The notes: generated by a model from the letters alone, not told the origin. Shown: positions 34,597 to 45,329, counted from the first letter of the stretch. The stretch is 64,000 bases of DNA from Alphaproteobacteria bacterium (GCA_019635875.1 JAHBYP010000013.1:62001-126000), one strand, 5' to 3'. Made by a program: numbers and translations.

Positions 34597-34661
34597 ACGG
34601 GATTTCGGCGGATGCGTTCCCTGCTAGACTCGGTGGCGAGATCCGCCCGAGGAGCGCCCGC

Positions 34662-35825
34662 ATGAGCATTGCCACCATCCTGACGCCGCGCGTCATCGTC
34701 ATCGGCGGCGGCGCCGTGGCGCAGGTCGCCGACACCTTGAGGCAGGTCGGCGGCTCGCGCCCGCTGGTGGTCACCGACAAGTTCATGGTGAGCAGCGGCA
34801 AGCTCGCGGCCTGCACCGACGCGCTGACCAAGGCGGGCGTCGAGTTCGATGTCTTCTCCGACACCGTCGAGGATCCCACCACCGACGTGATCGAGGCCGG
34901 CGTGGCGGCGCTGAAGGCCGGCAATTACGACAGCCTGGTGGCCTTCGGCGGCGGCTCGCCGATCGACACGGCGAAGGCGATGAGCGTGCTGGCGGCGAAT
35001 GGCGGCAAGATGCGCCAGTACAAGGTGCCCAACCCGATCCCGAAACAGGGCCTGCCGCTGGTGGCGATCCCGACCACCGCCGGCACCGGCTCGGAGGTGA
35101 CCCGCTTCACCGTGATCACCGACACCGAGACCGACGAGAAGATGCTGATCGCCGGCGTGCCCTGCATGGCCGCCGCCGCCATCGTCGACTACGAGCTGAC
35201 CCTGACCAAGCCGTACCGGCTGACCGCCGACACCGGCATCGATTCGCTGACCCACGCCATCGAGGCCTATGTCAGCAAGCGCGCCAGCCCGCACGCCGAC
35301 AGCCTGGCGAAATCGGCGATGCGGCTGATCCACGACAACATCCGCACCGTCTGCGACCAGCCCGACAACCGCGCCGCGCGCGAGAAGATGATGCTGGCCG
35401 CGACCCAGGCCGGCATGGCGTTCTCGAATTCATCGGTGGCGCTGGTGCACGGCATGAGCCGGCCGATCGGCGCGTTTTTCCACGTGCCGCACGGCCTCTC
35501 CAACGCCATGCTGCTGCCGGCGATCACCGCCTTCTCGGCCAACGCCGCGCTCGACCGCTACGCCGATTGCGCGCGCGCCATGGGCGTGGCCGGCGACGAG
35601 GTCTCCGACCAGACCGCGGTGGCGCTGCTGCTCGATTCGCTCTCGAAGCTGAACACCGACCTCAAGGTGCCGACGCCCAAGGCCTACGGCATCGACGAGT
35701 CGAAATACGTCTCGCTGATGCCGACCATGGCCGAGCAGGCCCTGGCCTCCGGCTCGCCCAACAACAACCCGCGCGTGCCGACGAAAGACGAGATCGTCGA
35801 GCTGTACAAGAAGGTGTGGGCGTAG
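34662..35825 (+). CDS. Iron-containing alcohol dehydrogenase
   Basis: A 387-residue type III (Fe-dependent) alcohol dehydrogenase. NAD loop 'VAFGGGSPIDTAKAMSVLA', 'IPTTAGTGSEVTRFTVITDT', metal ligands in 'TGIDSLTHAIEAYVSKRASP' (D, H) and 'VHGMSRPIGAFFHVPHG' (H, H). Reduces aldehydes or oxidises alcohols; substrate open. Preceded by GAGGAGCGC ribosome site. Alone on its strand; converges with the small regulator at 35830 with only four bases between. Confidence 0.9.
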   Translation: MSIATILTPRVIVIGGGAVAQVADTLRQVGGSRPLVVTDKFMVSSGKLAACTDALTKAGVEFDVFSDTVEDPTTDVIEAGVAALKAGNYDSLVAFGGGSPIDTAKAMSVLAANGGKMRQYKVPNPIPKQGLPLVAIPTTAGTGSEVTRFTVITDTETDEKMLIAGVPCMAAAAIVDYELTLTKPYRLTADTGIDSLTHAIEAYVSKRASPHADSLAKSAMRLIHDNIRTVCDQPDNRAAREKMMLAATQAGMAFSNSSVALVHGMSRPIGAFFHVPHGLSNAMLLPAITAFSANAALDRYADCARAMGVAGDEVSDQTAVALLLDSLSKLNTDLKVPTPKAYGIDESKYVSLMPTMAEQALASGSPNNNPRVPTKDEIVELYKKVWA

Positions 35826-35829
35826 GCCT

Positions 35830-36141
35830 TCAGGCCGCGGCGCGATCCTCGGTGTCGATCAGGCAGTCGGCCGGGATGTTCCATTCCCGGCTGAGCTTGC
35901 GGATCATCGCCAGCGTCAGCGGACGCTTGCGGCTCAGCACTTCCGACGCGCGCGAGCGTGAGCCGAGCAGGCGAGCGAGATCGCCCTGGGTATAGCCCGC
36001 GGCCTCCATGCGATAGAGGATGGCGTCGACCGGCGAGGGCTTGTCGATCGGCCAGCGCTTGGGCTCGTAGGCCTCGATCAGGGTCGCAAGCACGTCGAAG
36101 CGGTCGGAGTCGGCTTTCGTCCGGACTGGCTTGATCTTCAT
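35830..36141 (-). CDS. HigA-like XRE antitoxin, solitary
   Basis: A 103-residue HTH protein of the COG5499/HigA-type group: N-terminal 'RTKADSDRFDVLATLIEAYE' (a charged helical part common to these antitoxins), then XRE motif 'TQGDLARLLGSRSRASEVLS' and 'LTLAMIRKLSREWNIPADCL'. No toxin gene sits upstream on this strand within the next bases; the next minus genes, at 36219-36666, belong to a different antitoxin type. So it is an orphan regulator or the toxin is lost. Confidence 0.75.
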   Translation of the reverse strand: MKIKPVRTKADSDRFDVLATLIEAYEPKRWPIDKPSPVDAILYRMEAAGYTQGDLARLLGSRSRASEVLSRKRPLTLAMIRKLSREWNIPADCLIDTEDRAAA

Positions 36142-36218
36142 GGAGGGGTCTCCGCGTCGAGCGGAGTCTAGTACACGGTGGTGTTCTTCGGCCGGATTCG
36201 TCGGCGGATGGCCTGTGT

Positions 36219-36410
36219 TCAGGCCAGGATCACCAGCGGGTCGAAGGCGAAGCCGGCGTTGGCGAGCAGGTTGCGCACGACGGTCTCGGCGCTGTCGAGC
36301 GTCTCGTTGACGGTGCGGCCTCTGGCGACGAGGCCCGGCAGGTCGGCGCTGGCGCCGAGATAGGTGCCCTCGGGCTGCAGCTCGACGTGGAGTCGGACGA
36401 TGCGTTCCAT
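36219..36410 (-). CDS. HicB-like small antitoxin-type protein
   Basis: A 63-residue protein (MERIVRLHVELQPEGTYLGA) with the partial HicB/DUF1902 fold: 'YLGASADLPGLVARGRTVNE', matching the 'cpDLPGcvaqG.T.eea' hallmark of HicB antitoxins. No C-terminal DNA-binding domain, as in short HicB. It follows the 82-residue unknown protein by 7 bp, in the place HicA would occupy, so the two may be a toxin-antitoxin-like couple. Confidence 0.6.
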   Translation of the reverse strand: MERIVRLHVELQPEGTYLGASADLPGLVARGRTVNETLDSAETVVRNLLANAGFAFDPLVILA

Positions 36411-36417
36411 GGGGGGC

Positions 36418-36666
36418 TCAGTGGACCGCCTTGGCGGTCGCCAGCTCGTTCCAGGTCTTGTCGGCGTCGAGCAGGCCGGCGGGCGGCTCGCGACGGTCGA
36501 GCTGCTTGTAGCTGAAGGTGCCGCAGCTGCTTTCGGGCATGCCCTGGCGGGCGGTGAACAGCTCGACGCGGTCGCGCTTGCCGACGGCCAGCAGGATGCC
36601 GGGCTCGTACCAGAGGCCATCGCAGCGCGCGAGATGACCGGGCTTGAGGAAGAACGTCTTGCACAT
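36418..36666 (-). CDS. Small unknown protein adjacent to HicB-like gene
   Basis: An 82-residue protein (start MCKTFFLKPGHLARCDGLWY). It does not look like HicA. It contains 'KRDRVELFTARQGMPESSCG' and 'LDRREPPAGLLDADKTWNEL'; three Cys. An ATG six codons upstream (36684) is possible. AGGGGTGG lies before the chosen ATG at a loose distance. Function unknown; co-transcribed with the HicB-like gene. Confidence 0.45.
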   Translation of the reverse strand: MCKTFFLKPGHLARCDGLWYEPGILLAVGKRDRVELFTARQGMPESSCGTFSYKQLDRREPPAGLLDADKTWNELATAKAVH

Positions 36667-36966
36667 GCTGGAGCCACCCCTCATGTCGGTATCGCCGGTG
36701 TGCAGCCTTGGGTTGTTACCGCAGCCGCACTGAAGCTGCGGGAACTTCTATGACCGGCCGGCGCGATTGTCGCGCAGGCAATGAACCAAAATGGATGAAC
36801 CTCTCTGGAGTGGCAATTTCCACCTCTACGGCGGTCGTGTCTGTTCCCCGGGGCACCGCAGCTGTGATCAACCGGTGACGTCGGGCAGGGTCGCTCCGCC
36901 GAGGGAACCTCCATCCCGAGGGCCCGTTGCCGATCCCGGTAAGCGGTGGCGTATGGAGGCGCGGGC
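36667..36966. other. Gap without a recognised feature
   Basis: 300 bp before the membrane-protein gene. Nothing gene-like on either strand. GGAGGCGCGGGC at 36955-36966 is the ribosome site of the next gene. A promoter for that gene is presumably here but is not evident. Confidence 0.4.
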
Positions 36967-38448
36967 ATGCCAGCCGAGCTTGGCCGGATGGCCGCGCAGT
37001 CGCGCGACTGGCATCTGCCGGCGCTTCTCGTTCTCTTCGTCACGGCGAGGCTCATTGCGCTGGCCGTCGGCGTCGCGCCGCCGGCGCAGCTTCCCGATCA
37101 CTGGCAGTTCCAGAGCCCGCAGATCCTGCGCGACGATCTCATCGCCGGCGTGTGGTACATGCACAGCCAGCCGCCGCTGTGGAACCTGCTCTATGGCGTG
37201 TCGCTGAAGCTGCTTGGCGATGCGAGCCTGCTCTACGCCACCGCCATCGGCTCGAACCTGCTGTCGAGCGTGCTGATCTATCGCCTGATCACCCGGTTGA
37301 GCGGCGCGGTCGGCGTCGCCTTCGTCGCGGCGGCGATCTTCGCGGTGATGCCGGCGGCGCTGCTCTACGAGAACTTCCCGCTGTCGACCAGCTTCGTCGC
37401 CGCCATGGTGCTGCTGGGCACGTGGTGCGCGATCGAGCTCGATGGCCCGCAGCGCCGCGCCGCCTTCCTCGGCTTCGTGCTGGCGATGTGGACGCTGACG
37501 CTCAGCCGCCCGACCTTCCATATCGCCATGGTGCCGCTGGCCTGCGCATTGGCCTGCCTGCCCTGGCGCGGCGCCCGGCTGCGCCGCTTCCTGCCCCTGC
37601 TGGCGGCATCGGCCTCGTTGCCGCTGCTGGTCTACGCCAAGAACTGGGCGCTGTTCGACAGCTTCGCCGCCAGCTCCTGGGGGCCGATGAACGCGGCGCG
37701 CATGGTGACCGTGGACGTGCCGCGTCCGGCGCTGCGCGAGACGATGCAGCGCGGCGGCTGCGATCCGATCGTCGAGCTCGGCGCCTTCGCCTGGACCGAT
37801 TCCTATCGGCCCTACGTGCAGCACGACGCCAGGTTCATCGCCGCCAGCCGGCGCCTGGACGAGGCGAAGCACTATCTGCGCGACTACAACTCGCTGGAAA
37901 TCCTCACCGCCGCCGGCCGCTTCTCAAAGGCGGTGCCGTGCATGATCGCGGCGTCGCCCGGCACCTATCTCGAGAACGTCCGTCGCGCCGTGCGCATTTT
38001 CCTCAGCGCCAGCCACCACTACATCTATCTCGGCAGCGGCCACGACGGACCGCCGCCGGAAGGCGACAACGTCGAGCGGCTGCGGCCCTACATCGCGGTG
38101 TTCGACCGCGCCCTGTGGCTGCCGATCGGCGGCGGGCCGCAGAAATCCCACGCGCCGTCGCTGCCGGTGGTGCTGGTGGTCGCGATCTGGCTCACCGCGT
38201 GGCTGTTCGCGCGCGGCTGGATGTCGTGGCACACCGAGAGCGACGCGCTGCGCTCAACCGCCTTCGTCGTCGGTTCGCTGTTCTTCGCCGTCGAGCTGGC
38301 GACCTGCCTGGTCGAGGTGCTGGAGAACAACCGCTTCCGCCACGAGGTCGAGCCGCTGATGTTCGTCTTCGCCGCCGTCGTCACGGCGCTGGCGGCGCGC
38401 AGCCTCGCGCCGCCCAGGCCTCAGGAGAAGGCCTTGAAGGTGATGTAG
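36967..38448 (+). CDS. Polytopic membrane protein, glycosyltransferase 39-like
   Basis: A 493-residue multi-helix protein. Early text 'RDDLIAGVWYMHSQPPLWNL' carries the acidic-plus-His/Pro-Pro-Leu segment typical of the dolichol-phosphate-mannose/ArnT-like (GT-C) fold loop 1 ('QPPLWN' being the family mark), followed by about ten helices and a soluble part near 270-350 ('RRLDEAKHYLRDYNSLEIL'). It may transfer a sugar or lipid moiety at the membrane. Start at 36967 rather than 36946 because of GGAGG. Converges with the small regulator at 38421 with an overlap of 28 bp. Confidence 0.68.
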   Translation: MPAELGRMAAQSRDWHLPALLVLFVTARLIALAVGVAPPAQLPDHWQFQSPQILRDDLIAGVWYMHSQPPLWNLLYGVSLKLLGDASLLYATAIGSNLLSSVLIYRLITRLSGAVGVAFVAAAIFAVMPAALLYENFPLSTSFVAAMVLLGTWCAIELDGPQRRAAFLGFVLAMWTLTLSRPTFHIAMVPLACALACLPWRGARLRRFLPLLAASASLPLLVYAKNWALFDSFAASSWGPMNAARMVTVDVPRPALRETMQRGGCDPIVELGAFAWTDSYRPYVQHDARFIAASRRLDEAKHYLRDYNSLEILTAAGRFSKAVPCMIAASPGTYLENVRRAVRIFLSASHHYIYLGSGHDGPPPEGDNVERLRPYIAVFDRALWLPIGGGPQKSHAPSLPVVLVVAIWLTAWLFARGWMSWHTESDALRSTAFVVGSLFFAVELATCLVEVLENNRFRHEVEPLMFVFAAVVTALAARSLAPPRPQEKALKVM

Positions 38449-38662
38449 GTGTAGGTGTCCTTGATGCCGGGCAGGGTCTGCACGCGGCTGGTGACGAAGT
38501 GGCCGATATCGGTGGCGTCGTCGAGATAGCACTTCATCAGCAGATCGTAGGAGCCGGAGATCGAGTGGACCTCCGACACCTGCTCGACGTTCTGCACGGC
38601 GTCGTCGGCGACCGCATAGGCCTTGCCGAGCTCGCACTTCACCAGGATGAAGATCGTCTGCA

Positions 38663-38663
<1 letters not shown>
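38421..38663 (-). CDS. Stand-alone Lrp/AsnC ligand-binding (RAM) domain protein
   Basis: An 80-residue protein consisting only of the AsnC-type C-terminal ligand domain: 'MQTIFILVKCELGKAYAVAD', 'VSEVHSISGSYDLLMKCYLD', 'GHFVTSRVQTLPGIKDTYTY'. There is no DNA-binding domain. It starts at TGATG, one base overlapping the stop of the helicase gene, indicating coupling. It might bind amino acids and modulate partners; role here unknown. Confidence 0.85.
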
Positions 38664-40438
<1,775 letters not shown>

Positions 40439-40644
40439 TGATATTCCGGAATAATCCGCCGTCAGCGGGCGCCTTGCCCGGGCTCGGCGGCAGGGACGGG
40501 ACCGTCTCTTGCGGACGCATCCGGCCCATGGTTCTGAACAACGCGCATCATAGGGTGCGCGTTTCGCCTGTCAACGCGCATGCTGCGTCGCAAAACGGTC
40601 ATGCTCGGTTGCGCGACGAGGGCCTGGCGCGCCATGGTGTGGCC

Positions 40645-41313
40645 ATGAGCGACTTCCGGCCCAAATACATCACCTTCGACTGCTACGGCACGCTGACCCA
40701 CTTCCAGATGGCCGAGTCGGCGCGCGACCTGTTCGGGCAGCGATTCGACGAGGCCGGGATGGCGCACTTCATCCGCGACTTCGCCGCCTACCGGCTCGAC
40801 GAGATCCTGGGCGACTGGAAGCCCTATGCCGAAGTCATCCACAACGCCGTCGAGCGCACCTGCCGGCGCCACGGCGTGGCCTTCCGTCCCGAGGACGCGC
40901 AGGCGATCTACGAGCGGGTGCCGACCTGGGGGCCGCATCCCGACGTGCCGGCGGGGCTGGCGAAAGTGGCGCGGGAGATCCCGCTGGTGATCTTGTCGAA
41001 TGCCATGAACGCGCAGATCGGCTCGAACGTGGCGAAGCTGGGCGCGCCGTTCCACGCCGTCTTCACCGCCGAGCAGGCGGGCGCCTACAAGCCGCGCCTT
41101 CGTGCCTTCGAGTACATGCTCGACCAGCTGGGCTGCGGGCCGGAGGACGTGCTGCATTGCTCGTCGTCGTTCCGCTACGATCTGATGTCGGCGCACGATC
41201 TGGGTATCCGCCACAAGGTCTGGGTCAATCGCGGGCACGAGCCGGCCAATCCCTATTACGGCTACGTCGAGATCAAGGACATCTCCGGCCTGCCCGCCGT
41301 CGTCGGGCTGTGA
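40645..41313 (+). CDS. HAD-superfamily hydrolase, haloacid dehalogenase type II-like
   Basis: A 222-residue HAD hydrolase. Motif I 'KYITFDCYGTLTHF' with nucleophile D12 and Tyr at D+2, as in L-2-haloacid dehalogenases (phosphatases usually have Asp there). 'VILSNAMNAQIGSNV' supplies the motif II Ser; 'AGAYKPRLRAFEYMLDQLG' the lysine; 'HCSSSFRYDLMSAHDLG' the acidic end (usually SNSxxD). Likely substrate a 2-haloacid or similar. The stop overlaps the GTG start of the FAD oxidoreductase (GTGA), so both belong to one operon. Confidence 0.87.
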   Translation: MSDFRPKYITFDCYGTLTHFQMAESARDLFGQRFDEAGMAHFIRDFAAYRLDEILGDWKPYAEVIHNAVERTCRRHGVAFRPEDAQAIYERVPTWGPHPDVPAGLAKVAREIPLVILSNAMNAQIGSNVAKLGAPFHAVFTAEQAGAYKPRLRAFEYMLDQLGCGPEDVLHCSSSFRYDLMSAHDLGIRHKVWVNRGHEPANPYYGYVEIKDISGLPAVVGL

Positions 41314-42584
41314 AGCTCGAATCCTATTGGCATGACACGGCGCCGCGCTTTGTCGACGGCGCCGAGGGCGATGTCGGGGGCGACTGGGATGTCGCGGTGA
41401 TCGGCGGCGGCTTCACCGGCCTGGCGGCGGCGCGCCGGCTGGCCCAGGGTGGCGCGCGCGTGGCGGTGCTCGAGGCAGATCGCGTCGGCTGCGGCGCCTC
41501 GGGCCGCAATGGCGGGCATCTCAACAACGGGCTGGCGCACAGCTTCCTCGCCGCCAAGGCGGAGCTGGGCGCCGAGCGCGCCATCGCGCTCTATCGCGCG
41601 CTCGACGACTCGATCGACACCATCGAGCGGATCGTCGCCGAGGAGGGCATCGACTGCGACTTCCGCCGCGTCGGCAAGCTCAAGCTGGCCTCGAAGCCGG
41701 CGCATTTCGCGGCGCTGGCGGGCAATTTCGAGGCGGTGCATCGCGAGGTCGATGCCGATACCGCGCTGCTGGGCGCAGCCGAGCTCGACGGCGAGATTCG
41801 CGCACCGTTCCACGGCGCCATGCTCTCGCGCAAGAGCGCCGTGATGCACATGGGGCGATACCTGGCGGGCCTCGCGACGGCCGCGGTGCGCCACGGCGCG
41901 GTGATCCACGAGGGCGCGCCGGTCGTCGGCCGTGCGCTGGTCGATGGCCGGCACCAGCTGACGACGCCGCGCGGCACGCTGCGCGCCAAGCAGGTGCTGC
42001 TGGCCACCGGCGCCTATACCTCGGGCCCGTTCGGCCATTTCCGCCGGCGCATCGTGCCTGTCGGCAGCTTCCTGATCGCGACGCGGCCGCTGAGCGAGGC
42101 GGAGATCGAAGCGAGCGTGCCGGGTCGGCGCACCTACGTCACGTCGATGAACATCGGCAATTACTTCCGGCTGTCGCCGGACAACCGGCTGATCTTCGGC
42201 GGCCGCGCGCGCTTCTCGGCGCGCTCCGACCAGCGCTCGGATGCGGCAAGCGGCGCCATCCTGCGCGCCGGCCTGGCGGCGATCTTCCCGCATCTGGCCG
42301 GGATCGAGATCGACTATTGCTGGGGCGGGCTGGTCGACATGACGCGCGATCGCTATCCGCGCGCTGGCCGCGCCGACGGCGTGTGGTACGCCATGGGCTA
42401 TTCCGGCCATGGCGCGCAGCTCTCGACCCATCTCGGCATGATCATGGCCGACGCCATGCTGGGCCGCGCCGATCGCAATCCGCTGAAGGACCTGGCGTGG
42501 CCGGCGGTGCCCGGCCATCTCGGCCAGCCGTGGTTCCTGCCGTTGGTCGGCCTCTACTACCGGGCGCTGGATCGGCTGCGATAG
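41310..42584 (+). CDS. FAD-dependent oxidoreductase, DAO family
   Basis: A 424-residue glycine/D-amino-acid oxidase-like flavoprotein. Nucleotide motif 'WDVAVIGGGFTGLAAARRLA' with acidic end 'VAVLEADRVGCGASGRNGGH' (GxGxxG, ASGRN typical of the DadA/PuuB group). C-terminal 'WYAMGYSGHGAQLSTHLGMI' is the FAD closing motif. Oxidises a secondary or primary amine, such as glycine, sarcosine or gamma-glutamyl-amine. Begins with GTG at 41310 overlapping the previous stop. Confidence 0.9.
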   Translation: MKLESYWHDTAPRFVDGAEGDVGGDWDVAVIGGGFTGLAAARRLAQGGARVAVLEADRVGCGASGRNGGHLNNGLAHSFLAAKAELGAERAIALYRALDDSIDTIERIVAEEGIDCDFRRVGKLKLASKPAHFAALAGNFEAVHREVDADTALLGAAELDGEIRAPFHGAMLSRKSAVMHMGRYLAGLATAAVRHGAVIHEGAPVVGRALVDGRHQLTTPRGTLRAKQVLLATGAYTSGPFGHFRRRIVPVGSFLIATRPLSEAEIEASVPGRRTYVTSMNIGNYFRLSPDNRLIFGGRARFSARSDQRSDAASGAILRAGLAAIFPHLAGIEIDYCWGGLVDMTRDRYPRAGRADGVWYAMGYSGHGAQLSTHLGMIMADAMLGRADRNPLKDLAWPAVPGHLGQPWFLPLVGLYYRALDRLR

Positions 42585-42632
42585 CGCTGTACCTCGCCTC
42601 TGCTATGGTCCGGGCCCCATGACGATGGATCC

Positions 42633-43091
42633 ATGATGCCGCCGCTGCGCTATTGGGAAGATATCGAGATCGGCCATACCTACGCGCTGGGCAGCGCGAC
42701 GCTCTCCGAGGAGGCGATTGTTGCCTTTGCGCTCGAGTTCGATCCGCAGCCCTTCCACATTGATCGCGCCGCGGCCGAGGCCTCGATGTTCGGCGGCATC
42801 ATCGCCAGCGGCTGGCACACCTGCTCGGCGGCGATGCGCCTGCTGGCCGACAATTTTCTGCATCCCGAGACCAGCCTTGGCTCGCCCGGCATCGACGAGG
42901 TGCGCTGGCCCAGGCCGGTGCGCGCCGGCGACACGATCAGCGCCTCGCTCAGCGTGACCGGCAAGCGCGCCTCGGCGAGCAAGCCGTTCATGGGCCTGGT
43001 GTTCTACGACTGGACCGCCGTCAACCAGCGCGGCGAGACCGTCGTGACCATGAAAGGCACCAACCTCATCCGCCGGCGGCCAGCGAACTGA
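42633..43091 (+). CDS. MaoC-family hotdog dehydratase
   Basis: A 152-residue single-hotdog protein: 'MMPPLRYWEDIEIGHTYALG', 'EFDPQPFHIDRAAAEASMFG' and 'IIASGWHTCSAAMRLLADNF'. The catalytic Asp/His pair (DPQPFHID) for hydration of enoyl-CoA is intact, and 'PRPVRAGDTISASLSVTG' completes the fold. Close paralogue of the next gene's N-terminal half; the pair appears to be a tandem duplication. ATG at 42633 has a poor ribosome site; upstream ATG of the same frame at 42618 lies out of clear homology. Confidence 0.87.
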   Translation: MMPPLRYWEDIEIGHTYALGSATLSEEAIVAFALEFDPQPFHIDRAAAEASMFGGIIASGWHTCSAAMRLLADNFLHPETSLGSPGIDEVRWPRPVRAGDTISASLSVTGKRASASKPFMGLVFYDWTAVNQRGETVVTMKGTNLIRRRPAN

Positions 43092-43095
43092 TCGC

Positions 43096-44415
43096 ATGCC
43101 CGGTCCGCTGCGCTATTGGGAGGAGCTGGAGCTCGGTCGCGTCTATCCGATCGGCGTCCACGAGTTCACCGAGGCGGCGATCGTCGAGTTCGCCAGGCGG
43201 TTCGACCCGCAATCCTTCCATGTCGACCATGACGCCGCGCAGGCCTCGATGTTCGGCGGGCTGATCGCCAGCGGCTGGCACATCTGCTCGGCGATGATGC
43301 GCCTGCTGGTCGACAATTTCAGCCATCCCGATGCCAGCATGGGCGGCGCCGGGCTGCACGACATACGCTGGCACCGTCCGGTGCGGCCGGGCGACCGGTT
43401 GACCGCGAGTGTCAGGATCGTGGAGAAGAGGCCCCTGTCGAGCCGCGACGACGTCGGCCTCGTGTTCAAGGACTACGAGGCCTTCAACCAGCGTGGCGAG
43501 CTGGCGCTGACCATGCAGGGCCGCGAGTTCATCCGCCGGCGTCCATCAGGTGAGGGAGTGCGTTCCATGGCTGAGGCGGTGAAGGGCATCGACCACGCGG
43601 TCGTCGTGGTCGACGACATCGACCAGGCCGAGCGCGCATGGGCGCGGCTGGGCTTCGCGCTGCAGCCGCGCGGCTTCCATACGCGGCTGGGCACCGCCAA
43701 CCACCTGATGATCTTCGGCGACAATTACTTCGAGCTGCTGGGCGTGGTCGAGCCCAACGAGTTCAACGCCGAGCGCCGGGAAATGCTGAAGAGCAAGGGC
43801 GAGGGGCTGGCCAACGCCGCGCTGCGCACCGACGGCGCCGACCTCGCGCACAAGGCGTGGACCGAAGCCGGGCTGCAGCCCGATGCTGTGCTGGAGTTCG
43901 ACCGCGAGGTCGAGATCTCCGGCCGCAAGGAGCGCGCCGCCTTCCGTACCGTGCGCCTGGGCACGAAGCGCGCCAAGCTGCTGGGCTACTTCGTCTGCGA
44001 GCACCGCACGCCGCAATTCGTCTACCGCCCGGAATGGGCGCGCCATCCCAACGGCGCGAAGGCGCTGGCCGGCGCCGTCGTCGTTGCCGAGGATCCGTTC
44101 CTCGACGAGGACTACGTCACGCGCGTCTTCGGCGTGGGCTCGGTCAAGCGTGACGACGGCGACCTGCTGGTCGACAGCGGCGGCACGCCGATCCGCTTCA
44201 TGACGCGCGCGCGCTTCGAGGCGGCGCATCCCGGCGTGCGGCTGGTGCGCAAGGACGACCACCCGGCGCTGCTGCGCTTCGCTGTCGCCGATCCGATGGC
44301 GACGGCGGCGCTGCTGTCGGCCAACGGGCTCGCCTATGCGCGGCCGGCCGATGGCCGCATCATCGTCTCGGCGAAGGACGCGACCGGCGTCTGCGTCGAG
44401 TTCGTGCGGGGCTGA
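43096..44415 (+). CDS. MaoC dehydratase fused to glyoxalase-like (VOC) domain
   Basis: A 439-residue fusion. Residues 1-150 repeat the MaoC fold of the previous gene (YWEELELGRVYPIGVHEFTE, FDPQSFHVDHDAA, FGGLIASGWHICSAMMRLLV) with the same catalytic Asp and His. Residues about 158-439 are a Glyoxalase_3-type VOC protein ('GIDHAVVVVDDIDQAERAWA', 'ANHLMIFGDNYFELLGVVEP', 'GVCVEFVRG'). The second domain starts with Met158 (base 43567), preceded by AGGGAG, the relic or still active start of an independent gene. Possibly acts on a CoA ester and its side product. Confidence 0.85.
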   Translation: MPGPLRYWEELELGRVYPIGVHEFTEAAIVEFARRFDPQSFHVDHDAAQASMFGGLIASGWHICSAMMRLLVDNFSHPDASMGGAGLHDIRWHRPVRPGDRLTASVRIVEKRPLSSRDDVGLVFKDYEAFNQRGELALTMQGREFIRRRPSGEGVRSMAEAVKGIDHAVVVVDDIDQAERAWARLGFALQPRGFHTRLGTANHLMIFGDNYFELLGVVEPNEFNAERREMLKSKGEGLANAALRTDGADLAHKAWTEAGLQPDAVLEFDREVEISGRKERAAFRTVRLGTKRAKLLGYFVCEHRTPQFVYRPEWARHPNGAKALAGAVVVAEDPFLDEDYVTRVFGVGSVKRDDGDLLVDSGGTPIRFMTRARFEAAHPGVRLVRKDDHPALLRFAVADPMATAALLSANGLAYARPADGRIIVSAKDATGVCVEFVRG

Positions 44416-44421
44416 ACGCCG

Positions 44422-44886
44422 ATGAACATCGCGGTGCCGCCGGCGATCGATCTCGCCGATATCAGGTCCTTCGGCTTCCTGACCACCGAGCATCTGCGCT
44501 TCGCCGATGTCGACGCCAACGGCCACATCAACAACGTGGCCTTCCTGGTGTTCTTCGAGAACGCGCGCATCCGCTACCTGAAGGATCAGCTCAAGGGCCT
44601 GCGCGCGCTGACCGGCCTGGACGTCGTGGTGGCGCATATCGACATCGACCTGAAGCGCCAGATGTTCTACCCGGGAACGATCCGCGCCGGCGCGCGCATC
44701 ACCGAGATCCGCCGCTCCTCGATCGTCATCGGCCAGGCGATCTTCGACCAGGACGGCCACTGCGCCGCCACCGGCCACGTGATCCTGGTGTCGATCGACA
44801 AGGCGAGCGGCCGCGCCGCGGCGATCGGCGAGGAGGCGCGCGCCTCGCTGCAGCGGCTGATGGACGCGACCGGAGGCGTGCTGTGA
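44422..44886 (+). CDS. Acyl-CoA thioesterase, 4HBT hotdog family
   Basis: A 154-residue hotdog protein resembling 4-hydroxybenzoyl-CoA thioesterases: 'TTEHLRFADVDANGHINNVA' with the conserved Asp and 'HINNVAFLVFFENARIRYLK'. Cleaves acyl-CoA esters. It starts 6 bp after the MaoC-VOC stop, and its stop overlaps the GTG of the next gene (GTGA). Likely restores free CoA in the pathway. Confidence 0.88.
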   Translation: MNIAVPPAIDLADIRSFGFLTTEHLRFADVDANGHINNVAFLVFFENARIRYLKDQLKGLRALTGLDVVVAHIDIDLKRQMFYPGTIRAGARITEIRRSSIVIGQAIFDQDGHCAATGHVILVSIDKASGRAAAIGEEARASLQRLMDATGGVL

Positions 44887-45329
44887 ACGCCATCCCCGAG
44901 GGCTTCGTCGAGATCCCGATTCCCGACCGCTTCGTGCAGCTCGCCGGTCCGCTGCTGATGAAGCCCGAGGCCGACGGCGCGCGCGTCGGCCTGATGCTCG
45001 ACGAGCGCCACGGCAATCCCATGGGCATCGCGCATGGCGGGTTGCTGGTCACCGTCGCCGACATGGTGATGGGCCTGGGCAGCGGCTTGGCCACCGGCAT
45101 AAGATGGCCGCACCCGACGATCACGCTGAACTGCGATTTCGTGCGTGGCGCCAGGCTCGGTCACTGGCTGGAGGGCAAGGCGGTGGTGACGCGCCGCACG
45201 ATCAATTTCTGCTTCTGCCGCACCGAGCTGGTCTGCGACGGCGCGGTCGTGCTCAACGCCTCGGGCGTCTTCCGGGTGCCCGACCTGGAGCGCGTGCCCG
45301 AGCAGTTCCGGCCGCCGCGATCGTCATGA
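44883..45329 (+). CDS. PaaI-family thioesterase
   Basis: A 148-residue hotdog protein with 'GNPMGIAHGGLLVTVADMVM' (the HGG motif of the PaaI group) and 'RWPHPTITLNCDFVRGARLG'. Hydrolyses hydroxyphenylacetyl-CoA-type esters or short acyl-CoAs. GTG at 44883 overlaps the previous stop; the ATGA junction to the next gene shows coupling on the other side. Confidence 0.9.
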   Translation: MNAIPEGFVEIPIPDRFVQLAGPLLMKPEADGARVGLMLDERHGNPMGIAHGGLLVTVADMVMGLGSGLATGIRWPHPTITLNCDFVRGARLGHWLEGKAVVTRRTINFCFCRTELVCDGAVVLNASGVFRVPDLERVPEQFRPPRSS

